Part shown: positions 19,873 to 27,605 of the stretch, in pieces
Layout of the letters: each line of letters opens with the position of its first letter
Numbering within the stretch: position 1 is the stretch's first letter
Source: Aureococcus anophagefferens
Taxonomy: Eukaryota > Sar > Pelagophyceae > Pelagomonadales > Pelagomonadaceae
Assembly: GCF_000186865.1 (NCBI RefSeq)
Contig: NW_008705566.1
Location: forward strand, 790,432-854,431
Direction: 5' to 3'
DNA length: 64,000 nt
The notes under the pieces: generated by a model
Databases searched by the model: none
Seen by the model: only the letters and a program-made list of their open reading frames with translations
What the model was told of the DNA's origin: nothing
Program-made: the position numbers and the translations under genes

Positions 19873-20499
19873 TTATGGCGGCTCCACGTCGAGGATCCGC
19901 ACCCGCTTCCGCCGCTCGCGCCCGGCGACGTCGTCGACGACGGTCGTCGCGTCGAAGCGGAAGCGCGCGGCGAGCGCGGCGTCGAGTTCGTCGCGGAACG
20001 CGTTCGACGCCCAGCCCTGGCTGTCCGCGACTAGTACGCGGGCGCCGGCGCGGTGCGCCTCCGCCGCGCGGCGCGCGAGCGCGCGCGCCAGCTCGCTCGT
20101 GAACATGACGTCGGCCGCGAGCAGCACGTCGCACGCCGGCAGCGGCGCGGCGCCCAGGACGTCGAAGACCCTCGGGTCGACGCGCGCCGGCACGCGGTCG
20201 AGGTCCGTCGCCGTCGTCGCCGCGGCGCCGAGCGCGTCGCAGGTCAGCGCCACGAGCGCGGACCCGCAGCCGAGCTCCAGCACTCGTTTCCCGGCGACGA
20301 GCGCCGGCCGGTCGGCGACGTACTCGGCGAGCGCGCGGCCGCCGGTCCAGGTGAGCCCGCCGAGGTGGTCCGGGTCCATCTGGGCGCGCTCCCGCACCTC
20401 GATCCGCAACTCTCTCACGGCGATGGTGCGGCGCACCCAGGCCGACGGCGGCGCGAGCGCTCGCGCGGCCGCGACGAGCAACAAGGTCCAGCGGCGCAT
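19873..20499 (-). CDS. METTL20/METTL21-type protein methyltransferase
   Basis: This 208-aa protein begins with a short hydrophobic leader (MRRWTLLLVAAARALAPPS), possibly an organelle presequence. The core carries WTGGRALAEYV, motif I RVLELGCGSALVAL, TATDLD, and VLLAADVMFTSELARALARR. This pattern is that of the family-16 lysine methyltransferases, closest in feel to METTL20 (electron-transfer-flavoprotein beta methyltransferase). Start is ATG 20499; the longer frame needs GTG. Substrate assignment is inference. Confidence 0.72.
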   Translation of the reverse strand: MRRWTLLLVAAARALAPPSAWVRRTIAVRELRIEVRERAQMDPDHLGGLTWTGGRALAEYVADRPALVAGKRVLELGCGSALVALTCDALGAAATTATDLDRVPARVDPRVFDVLGAAPLPACDVLLAADVMFTSELARALARRAAEAHRAGARVLVADSQGWASNAFRDELDAALAARFRFDATTVVDDVAGRERRKRVRILDVEPP

Positions 20500-20525
20500 G
20501 TCTTGCACTGATCTCGGCGCGACGG

Positions 20526-20590
20526 TCAGGGTGCGTGTGCCCGATGATCAGGGTGCGTGCGCCGACGATCAGGGTGCGTGCGCTGACGAT
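20526..20590. repeat. Three tandem copies of a ~21-bp unit
   Basis: The unit CAGGGTGCGTGCGCCGACGAT is repeated three times (one copy 22 bp, two of 21 bp) between the divergent methyltransferase and sulfotransferase genes. It is a minisatellite in the shared upstream region. Confidence 0.85.
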
Positions 20591-20721
20591 TAGCGTTTGC
20601 TCTGATACTCAAAAGCGCGCGCTCAAACAGGCTGCGGAAGAGCACCCATGCCTGTGGCAAAAAGGCAAGCCCTGCAAGTTTGGGTTCAACAATCGCGGCG
20701 GCGGCCGCAGATGCAGCGGTG

Positions 20722-21876
20722 ATGGCGCCTCCCGGCGGCCTGCGCGTCGCGAAACCCTTCGCCGAGCGCGTCCAAAGCGGTAAGGGCAAGCTCATCCGCG
20801 GCGCGCTCGCGCTGCTGCTCAATTGGCTCGTGATAGCTTGGTGGATGCACTACCGGCACCACTCCATGGAGGCGCAGCGGCCCGTCGACGTGCACAAGGC
20901 GCCACCGGCGCGGCCGCCGCCGCCGGCGCGCAGCGACAGCGCACCGAAAGCCGCACCGAAAGCCGCACCGAAAGCCGCGCCGGAAGCGGCGCCGCGCGCG
21001 CGGCCGCGGCCGCCGCCGGCCGAGCGGCCGCGCGCGGCCGCCGCGGCGCGGTCGGACCCCTACGCGACGAACGAGACCCTGGTGCTCGGCGCGGAGCGCT
21101 GCGCCGCGTTCCGCGCGGCGAACCCGAAGCTCCAGCGGCGTTTCGCGCCCGCGGGACTCTTCAACAGCGCGACGAACGCGCTCTGGCGCACGGTGCTCAA
21201 CAACTGCCGGCTCACGGCAAACGGCCGCCACGACCTCTTCATGACGCCCTGGGGTAAGCACAACCCGGCGTCCTGGCGCGGAAAACACACGGCGAAGATG
21301 TTCTCCAACGCCTCCGTGCTCAAGTGGGCGCCGCGCCTCGCCAGCGTCCTGCCGCTCGTCATCGTCAAGGACCCGCTCACGTGGATGCCGTCGACGTGCC
21401 GCCACCCCTACGCCGTGCGCCTGCATATGGCCCAAAAACAATCAAAAACCTGCCCGTCGCCGCACCTCGCCAAACCCGTCTCCGTCGCGTTCCAGGCGGA
21501 CCGCGTGCTGCGCTACGACAGCCTACCGGCGCTCTGGCGCGACTGGCACGCCGAGTACTACGACGCGCCCTACCCGCGCCTCATGCTGCGCTCCGAGGAC
21601 CTGCTCTTCGACCCCGCGGGCGTCGCGCGGACCGTCTGCGACTGCCTCGGCGGCGACCTCGCGGCCGAGGCCGACTTCGTCATCGAGGGCGGCAAGAAGG
21701 GCGTGGCCTTCGGCCACGCGCAGGACACGAAGGGGCGGCGGGACGCCCTGGCGTTCTACGGCGACGCGACCCGGCGCTTCGAGAATTACGCGCCCGACGA
21801 CCTCGCGTTCGTCGCCGCGGCGCTCGGCGACTTCGCGCCGTTCCGCTACTTCCGCTACGACCGCGGCGTGTCTTAA
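20722..21876 (+). CDS. Type II membrane sulfotransferase-like protein (Golgi type)
   Basis: This 384-aa protein has a single N-terminal membrane anchor (about residues 24-42, IRGALALLLNWLVIAWW), a Pro/Ala stem with repeated PKAA units (about 75-90), and a catalytic domain. GLFNSATNALWRTVLNNC (about 144) is a likely 5'-phosphosulfate loop and VIVKDPLTWMPSTCRHPY (about 215) a likely 3'-phosphate-binding region; together they match algal carbohydrate sulfotransferases that use PAPS. LMLRSEDLLFDP is also typical. Likely role: sulfation of cell-surface polysaccharides or glycoproteins. Start ATG 20722; the upstream frame begins with TTG. Confidence 0.75.
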   Translation: MAPPGGLRVAKPFAERVQSGKGKLIRGALALLLNWLVIAWWMHYRHHSMEAQRPVDVHKAPPARPPPPARSDSAPKAAPKAAPKAAPEAAPRARPRPPPAERPRAAAAARSDPYATNETLVLGAERCAAFRAANPKLQRRFAPAGLFNSATNALWRTVLNNCRLTANGRHDLFMTPWGKHNPASWRGKHTAKMFSNASVLKWAPRLASVLPLVIVKDPLTWMPSTCRHPYAVRLHMAQKQSKTCPSPHLAKPVSVAFQADRVLRYDSLPALWRDWHAEYYDAPYPRLMLRSEDLLFDPAGVARTVCDCLGGDLAAEADFVIEGGKKGVAFGHAQDTKGRRDALAFYGDATRRFENYAPDDLAFVAAALGDFAPFRYFRYDRGVS

Positions 21877-21930
21877 CCACAATCTCGTGACACTTTAGAA
21901 TTACTCCGCGTGCGACGACCGGCGGGCGGT

Positions 21931-22586
21931 TCACGCGGCCGCCGGGGGGTCCGCGGGCTTCTCCTCCGCGCTCGCCAGGGTGGGCGCCGCGGCGGCGGGC
22001 TTCGCCGGCGGCTTCGCCTTCGCCGCCTTGTCCTTCGCCGCCCGGGCCTTTTGCTTGGCCGCCTTGTTCTCCGCCTCGGCCATCCGCGCCGAGAGGTAGT
22101 ACGCGTACGAACCCGCGTAGATGGCGACGACGACGCCGGCGAGGCCCGTCAGGTCGAGGGCGACCTCGGGCAGGCTCAGGGAGAAGGGCAGGGCCTCCGG
22201 CTCGTTCAGGACCGTGTTCTCCCCGAACCATTTCGTGAACCTGCGCGGGCGCAAAAAGGGGCGGTCGGCGCGGCGGCGGGAGGTGTGTGTGTGCGGTGCC
22301 TCGCCGCGCGCCGAACGGCGGACGCCGCGCGCGACTCATTTCTCGTGAGCTTGCCGTCCTTGTTCACGTCCGCGAGCTTGAACTCGTTGTCCCCGTCGCT
22401 CGTCGCCGCGTTCGCGACGGCGGCGCCGCCCAGCAGCACGGCGGCGGGCACGCCCCCGAGCAGCGCGGACCGCCGCGACGACGTCTTCACGGCTTTCGGC
22501 GCGGCGGGGATGCGAGACGGCTCCGGCGCAAGCGCGCCGACGAGGGCGAGCGTCGCGGCTAGCACTAACCGCGTCGTAGTCACCAT
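21931..22586 (-). CDS. Plastid (thylakoid-directed) single EF-hand membrane protein, two exons
   Basis: Exon 1 is 22586-22336 and exon 2 is 22240-21931, with a 95-nt GT-AG intron (22241-22335). The splice completes a canonical EF-hand loop: DVNKDGKLTRNE then FTKWFG, with Ca-binding positions D-N-D-L-E. The protein has 186 aa. Its N-terminus is a bipartite leader: signal-like MVTTTRLVLAATLALVGALAP, then SSRRSALLGGVPAAVLLGGA, a twin-arginine-like thylakoid signal. A membrane helix follows the EF-hand (LTGLAGVVVAIYAGSYAYYL), then a Lys/Ala-rich tail. Likely a Ca-responsive thylakoid protein; partners unknown. Confidence 0.78.
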
Positions 22587-23169
22587 GATCGACTTGAGCT
22601 CGACGATGTCAGTCCTCGATTTGTCTCGCCCGGCCGTCTCGACCCCCGGCCAAATTGCTTGGCACACGTGCCCGCTAAAAGTGAAGCAAACATGCAGTCA
22701 AACAAAGGGAAGACGGTGAGCTGGCCGAACTGCAGCCCGCGCCGTTCGTCCTGCAGCCGACGCTTTTTGTAAAAGATTTTACGCCGGCTTCCACGTCGGG
22801 GGGATCGCCCGCCGGCACTCGTCGTGGGGGTCGTCGTCGGCCGCCGTCAGTGCCAAAAACAAACCCTTGAAACGAAAGGCCTGGGGGTTTGTATCTTGAA
22901 GTTCAACACAAAAAGTTGCCAAGCTCAACATACAAGTTGAAGTTAGGGGGTCGTAAACCGCTTGAAAGTGGGGTCATTTCGCCGAGACTGGCGTTGTGAG
23001 TGCGGTACCTTCGTACATTTTGAGACACTCGGGCGTGAGGATCGTTTTTCGCGAAAAGTTGACTTTCAGCCCGCGCTAGACCCGCGTGCGCGCGCGCGCG
23101 CGGCAAATTCTCAGGAGGTGTAGTACACGTCCCGCCCGCCGCCGGCGGGAAACAATAAATAATTATTAT
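22587..23169. other. Intergenic region with AT-rich near-palindrome at its right end
   Basis: No gene supported. It holds a short alternating GC run (about 23088-23102) and, at about 23151-23177, an AT-rich near-palindrome containing AATAAATAATTATTATTTA. The stop codon of the minus esterase gene (TAA at 23170-23172) lies inside that palindrome, and AATAAA can be read there, so it may serve as a 3'-end-processing signal. Confidence 0.5.
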
Positions 23170-24081
23170 TTATTTAATTCGAGTGGGCCGGCCTAGGCGT
23201 ACGTTGTTTTTGGCACTGGCCGCCGTGATGGGCTCGCCGTAGATGGCGAAGAGGAGCGGCGCGCGGAGGTCCGTCTGGAGCAGGCCGAAGGACGGCCAGT
23301 GCCCGAGCTCGTCGACGACGTCGAAGACGACGGGCGCGGCGCAGTTCCGGTGCTCGCTGCGGCGCACGAGCGCGCGCGGCGCGAGGGCGTCCCAGGCGTG
23401 CGCCGCCTGCGTCGCGTTCGACTCGACGGCGCCGGCGCAGCCGTTGGCGCGCGCGAACCGCGCGACGGTCTCGCGGACGCCGACGCCCGGCACGTGCGGG
23501 TGGGCGACGCGCGACGCCTCACGGCCGCCGAGCATGGCGTCGGCGGCGCCGTGGCGCAGGTAGAGCCGCGTCGCCGGGACGGCGCAGTCGTGGGTGAGCG
23601 GCGCGTTGAATATCGCCAATGCGTCAACGTCCCGCCGCGCGCAGGCGACGCGCAGCGCGAGGCTCCCGCCGTTGCTGTGGCCCACGAGGACGAGGGCGGA
23701 GATTGCCGCGCGTCGCCGCACCGCCTCGACGACCTCGTCGATGAACGACACGTCCGCGTCGTCCTTGGTCTTGGTCCGGCAGCAGCACGCGCCCGCGGCC
23801 CAGCACAACGACCCGTCGTTGCCCCGCGCGCCGAGCCGGCGGCCGCGCGGCGCGGCGATTGCGAGGCCGCGCTCCTCCGCGAGGCGCTTCAGGTCGCTAA
23901 AGTAGAAGTCCAACGTGTTCAAGGGTTCGACGTTGTAGCCGTGCAGCACGACGACGAGCGGCACGGGCGTGGTGGTCTCTTCTGGCGCATGGAACAGGCA
24001 CGAGCGCTTGTTGCTCAGGTGGAGGGTCTCGAGGGCTGCGGCTGTCGCGAGCAGCAGCAGCGCGACGGTGCGGTGCGGCAT
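23170..24081 (-). CDS. Secreted alpha/beta-hydrolase of the PHB depolymerase / feruloyl esterase type
   Basis: This 303-aa protein has a signal peptide (MPHRTVALLLLATAAALE). The fold is visible as PLVVVLHGYNVEP (oxyanion region), the nucleophile elbow LVLVGHSNGGSLAL at about residues 129-142, and a C-terminal DELGHWPSFG carrying a likely catalytic His. CCC at CWAAGACCCR is unusual. LpqC-like esterases of this kind hydrolyse polyesters or feruloyl esters, so the enzyme may attack extracellular polymers. The start codon lies inside the first unit of a 59-bp tandem repeat. Confidence 0.77.
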   Translation of the reverse strand: MPHRTVALLLLATAAALETLHLSNKRSCLFHAPEETTTPVPLVVVLHGYNVEPLNTLDFYFSDLKRLAEERGLAIAAPRGRRLGARGNDGSLCWAAGACCCRTKTKDDADVSFIDEVVEAVRRRAAISALVLVGHSNGGSLALRVACARRDVDALAIFNAPLTHDCAVPATRLYLRHGAADAMLGGREASRVAHPHVPGVGVRETVARFARANGCAGAVESNATQAAHAWDALAPRALVRRSEHRNCAAPVVFDVVDELGHWPSFGLLQTDLRAPLLFAIYGEPITAASAKNNVRLGRPTRIK

Positions 24082-24253
24082 GGGCTGCAGCTCAGGCGCA
24101 TCGGCTCAGCGCGGGTTGCATCATGGCCAGCTCACGGCATGGGCTACAGCTCAGGCGCATCGGCTCAGCGCGGGTTGCATCATGGCCAGCTCACGGCATG
24201 GGCTACAGCTCAGGTGCATCGGCTCAGCGCGGGTCGCATCATGGCCAGCTCAC
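24079..24253. repeat. 59-bp tandem repeat, three units
   Basis: Three units start at 24079, 24138 and 24197; the last is truncated by a few bases. Each reads CATGGGCTRCAGCTCAGG and continues to CATGGCCAGCTCACGG. Copies differ at only two to four positions, so the duplication is recent. Unit 1 contains the start codon of the minus esterase gene, and the array forms its upstream region. Confidence 0.92.
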
Positions 24254-24316
24254 CATCATCACATCAGCGCTGCATTCATAACTTCAATTTTTCCATGAAG
24301 AACAATTGCAAAACTC

Positions 24317-24646
24317 TCATTGGACGTCGAGCGTCGTCTCGTTCATCTCCTTGTACTCCTTGCAGCCCGTCGACGCGTTGCAGGAGCCCCAGGGGTCCGC
24401 CGGGTTGTCGTAGTGGCCGAGGCCGCGCCACGCCGCGTCGGACGCGGCGAGCAGGCGCCCGCCGTCGACGTCCCCCATGCAGGCCTCGATGGACGCCCAG
24501 AGCGCGGCGTCCATGCCCTCGACGCCGCCGTCGACCATGCGCGCAATGGAGTCGAGGTACGTGCGCGTCGCGTTGCCGTCGGCGGCGCGCGCCGTCGCCA
24601 GGAGCACCAACGCCACGAGAGATGTCATGCTTCGAGGGCTGCCCAT
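24317..24646 (-). CDS. Short secreted protein fragment; possibly inverted 5' part of the next gene
   Basis: The frame encodes 109 aa from ATG 24646, or 103 from ATG 24628 (preferred, MTSLVALVLLATARAADG is a clean signal peptide). It continues NATRTYLDSIARMV, MDAALWASIEACMGDVDGG and ends CKEYKEMNETTLDVQ. It looks like the N-terminal part of a Cys-containing secreted protein but stops abruptly. The plus-strand reading frame beginning just 6 bp away lacks a start and signal peptide. The pair looks like one gene whose 5' segment is inverted; this is inference and could instead be two independent genes. Confidence 0.45.
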   Translation of the reverse strand: MGSPRSMTSLVALVLLATARAADGNATRTYLDSIARMVDGGVEGMDAALWASIEACMGDVDGGRLLAASDAAWRGLGHYDNPADPWGSCNASTGCKEYKEMNETTLDVQ

Positions 24647-24736
24647 CCTTGCGTGCTCGTCTACGAGCCGTGCAACACGGTTTCCAACGCGGCCTACTAC
24701 CGCACGGCGGCGAACCTCTGCGGCGCCGCGAGCGAC

Positions 24737-25969
24737 ATGTCCCGCGGCGACCGCGACGCCGTCGTCGCCGCCGTCGCGCACATGGCGTTCGGTTCTTCGT
24801 TCTGGCACGGGAGCCACACGCGCCTCGGCAACGTCGCGGACAACGGGCTGATCCAGGTCATCGCGTACGCGGACTACCAGGTCATGGTGCGCCACCTCGT
24901 CGGCGGCGTTTACCGGCGTCCCGCGGCGAGTTTCCAGGGATTCGGGGCGGGGAAACGACGAAATAATCGCCGCGCTCCGCAGGCGGCAACGCGACGCGGG
25001 ACCGCGTCCTGCTGAGCCTCTCGTCGTCGCGCGACCGGCCGTCGGCCGCCGACGCCGCCCGGGGCCTCACGGACCTCTTCCTCACGCGGCCCGCCGACGA
25101 GTGGAAGGACTACATCGCGACGATCGACGTGCCCGACTACTTCACGACCTTCGCGGGCATCGTCCTCGAGCTGCTCACGCTCGTGGCGCCGAACTCGCCG
25201 CACCTCGTCGACGAGGTCGTCCAGATCGGCGCGCGGGCCTTCAACCTCTCGGACGCCGTCGTGGCCTTCATGACGGACGAGCTCCTGCCGGCGCAGCGCG
25301 CCGCCGTCGCCGAGCTGCCGTCGCCGCTTTCGGCCCTGGAGCGCGCGGGCCTCGCGTGCAAGTTCGTCGGCACGATGCTCAAGCTGGGCTACGCATTCCT
25401 CTGGCAGGAGTACTTCTTCCCCTGGTCCCGCGTCTACCTGTGTGCAAATCAACCACTGGTTTGGGACGTCCGGACCAAACTTTGAAATTCTCTAGCTCGG
25501 CCAAATCGAAGTCGATTCGGCTGATTTTTGGACGAATCGATTGCTCTCCTCGAGTTCGCGAGGCACAGCGGATGTGCTCGAGTCAAAACACTCGAATACG
25601 CTCACATTGAAGTCGGTTTGAAGATTTGATTTGCACACAGGCATCTACGGCGTCGCGACGAACGACCTCGGCGCGGCGCTCATGCCGATGGTGAACAAGG
25701 TCGCGAACCTCCTCACGGGCTTCAAACACGCGGACGCGGACCAGCAGCGGTGCGAGCGCGTCTACGCCGCGGACGACCGCTGCCGCAAGCTCGACGTCGC
25801 GCCCCACGCCAAGTGGCACGAGTCCTCGGCCAACGGGCTGCTGGACCTCGCGCTCCTCGCGGACGACGTCCACAAGCTCACGTCGACGAAGGCGCGCGCG
25901 GCGAGCCCGCTCGGCCGCTTCGCCGCGCCGTTCGCCGACGGCTGGGCCGCGCTCTTCCTGGCCGCTTAG
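24737..25969 (+). CDS. Unknown lumenal/secreted-type protein, three exons, one intron is an introner element
   Basis: Exons: 24737-24902, 24983-25429 and 25641-25969, giving 313 aa from the first in-frame ATG. Coding-like sequence extends upstream to about 24653 (CVLVYEPCNTVSNAAYYRT) without an ATG, so the true 5' end is elsewhere. Intron 1 (80 nt) fits GC-AG. Intron 2 (211 nt) is an introner, also GC-AG, with exon join CGC|ATC TAC. Visible features are VAHMAFGSSFWHGSHTRLG, NVADNGLIQVIAYADY and Cys pairs near the C-terminus (QRCERVYAADDRCRK). I do not recognise the family. A GT donor at 25442 would also keep frame and add four residues. Confidence 0.6.
25438..25640 (+). mobile_element. Introner element, family A copy 1 (203 bp)
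   Basis: The ends are a perfect 15-bp inverted repeat (CTGTGTGCAAATCAA). The flanks carry an 8-bp target duplication with one mismatch: GCGTCTAC at 25430-25437 and GCATCTAC at 25641-25648. The element supplies the 3' splice site (CACACAG) and the left duplication supplies a GC donor, giving a 211-nt phase-1 intron. The core shares CGGCTGATTTTTGGACGA with the other three copies in the window. Confidence 0.9.
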
Positions 25970-26205
25970 GGGGAGCGCTGAGGGAGCGCGCGCGTCTTTG
26001 GTCAGTGCAACTTGCAATCAACTCGAGCCGTGGTGAAGCCAATCCGCCCCACTGGCATCTTCCTGGAGCTTGCCCGCGTCGTCCGGTGCACGAGGATCGC
26101 TGGTATTTCGCGAGTGTCTCGTTGCTCCGAGACTCTCGCACAAGCACACGCAAGAACCGAGCACTGCGGTTCAACGCCCCCGAGCAACAGGAGTGCCGGA
26201 AGGAG

Positions 26206-27603
26206 ATGGCCGCCATCGCCCAGCACTACGACGAGGACCGCCCGCGCGCGGGCATCTCCGCGACCGAGGCCACGACGTGGCGCGCCACGGGCGCCTACAC
26301 CATGGGCGCCCAGCTCGGCAGCGGCGGCTTCGGGAGCGTCTTCGTCGGCTGGAGCGACCTCGGCGAGCGCGTCGCGCTCAAGGCGGCGGACGCGCCGGAC
26401 GCGCTGCGGCGCCTGGACCACGAGGCGCGGCTCCTCGCGCGCGTCGCGGGCCACGCGAACGTCGTCGCGCTCGTCGGCCGCTTCGACCGGGGCCTCGCGC
26501 TCGAGTTCTGCGGCGTCGAGCTCTTCGAGTACTTTTTCCACAGCGGCGGCTTCGAGGAGGCGGCGGCGGCGTCCTACGCGGGCCAGCTCTTCTCGGGCGT
26601 CGCCCACTGCCACGGCCGCGGCGTCTTCCACCGCGACGTCAAGCCCGAGAACCTCCTGCTCTCGGAGCACCTCCAGCTGAAGATCGTCGACTTCGGGCTC
26701 GGCGCGGTCGACGACGGGCGGCCCCTGACGCACCCCTGCGGCACGGCGGGCTACATGGCGCCGGAGATCCTGGGCGCCTGCGAGCGCGGCGCCGCGGCGT
26801 GCTACGACGGCGCGCCCGCGGACTGCTGGTCCTGCGCCGTCGTCGCGTTCCTGCTCTGCAAGGGCGCGCCGCCGCTGACGGCCGCGTCGAGCCGGGACCC
26901 GTTCTTCGCGGCGCTCGCGGGCAACCGCCGCGACGCCTTCTGGGCCGGCCACGCGCCCTTCGCGCCGACGCGGCGCGCGCGGCGCTTCCTCGACGGCGCG
27001 CTCGTCGTCTCGCCGCGGAAGCGGCCCGCGGCGGCGGCCGCGCTCCGCGACGCCTGGATCCTCGAGGAGAGCCTGCCGCCGGACGAGCTCCGGGCCGCGA
27101 TGCGCAAGCGCGCCGACGCCGTGACCGCGGCGACGCGCCGCGTCTCCTCCGCGGCCGACGACGACGCGCCGCCGCTCTTCCGCGGCGCGTCCGACGACTC
27201 GGAGGCGCGCGAGGTGTCGCTGACGAGCGACGAGTTCCTCGACGACGACGCCCGCGGCGACGTCTACCGGAGCCTGGACGTGCCCGAGGACGCGCCGCGG
27301 CGCAGCCTGGCGGCCGTGCGCGCGCCGCGGGCGCTCGTCGGCGCGCTCCTGCCGGCCGCCGCCGCGGCGCTCGGCGCGCTCGGCGCGACGGTCGACGCCG
27401 AGGACGCGACGGGCCTGACGGCGACGGTCGACGGCGCGCGCCTGCGCGCCGCCGCGACCGTCGCGGGCCGGGACGCGGTCCTCGACTTCGGCCGCGTCGC
27501 GGGCTGCACGGTCGCGTACCACCGCCTCGTCTTCGAGCGGCTGCTCCCCGCGGTCCGCGCGGCGCTCGCCGCGCCGCGCGACTCGCCGCCGGGCCCGCCC
27601 TAA
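26206..27603 (+). CDS. Ser/Thr protein kinase, CAMKL/SnRK-like with C-terminal KA1-like domain
   Basis: This 465-aa protein has a full kinase domain at residues about 30-290: Gly loop LGSGGFGSV, VALK (catalytic Lys), HRDVKPENLLL, KIVDFGLGA (DFG), and GTAGYMAPE. The last about 95 residues (ALVGALLPAAAAALGALGA to FHRLVFERLL-like YHRLVFERLLPAVRA) resemble a KA1 or CIPK-type regulatory fold that contacts membranes or the kinase. A linker with acidic Ser/Asp clusters sits between. Start ATG 26206 (MAAIAQHYDED); longer frames upstream have no homology. Its stop codon is only 2 nt from that of the convergent gene at 27606. Confidence 0.85.
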   Translation: MAAIAQHYDEDRPRAGISATEATTWRATGAYTMGAQLGSGGFGSVFVGWSDLGERVALKAADAPDALRRLDHEARLLARVAGHANVVALVGRFDRGLALEFCGVELFEYFFHSGGFEEAAAASYAGQLFSGVAHCHGRGVFHRDVKPENLLLSEHLQLKIVDFGLGAVDDGRPLTHPCGTAGYMAPEILGACERGAAACYDGAPADCWSCAVVAFLLCKGAPPLTAASSRDPFFAALAGNRRDAFWAGHAPFAPTRRARRFLDGALVVSPRKRPAAAAALRDAWILEESLPPDELRAAMRKRADAVTAATRRVSSAADDDAPPLFRGASDDSEAREVSLTSDEFLDDDARGDVYRSLDVPEDAPRRSLAAVRAPRALVGALLPAAAAALGALGATVDAEDATGLTATVDGARLRAAATVAGRDAVLDFGRVAGCTVAYHRLVFERLLPAVRAALAAPRDSPPGPP

Positions 27604-27605
27604 AC

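Noticed and set aside
25442..25640. GT-AG intron of 199 nt inside introner A1
   Set aside because: Keeps frame, but TSD position and the 211-nt length shared with A2 favour the GC donor at 25430. Kept as an alternative only.
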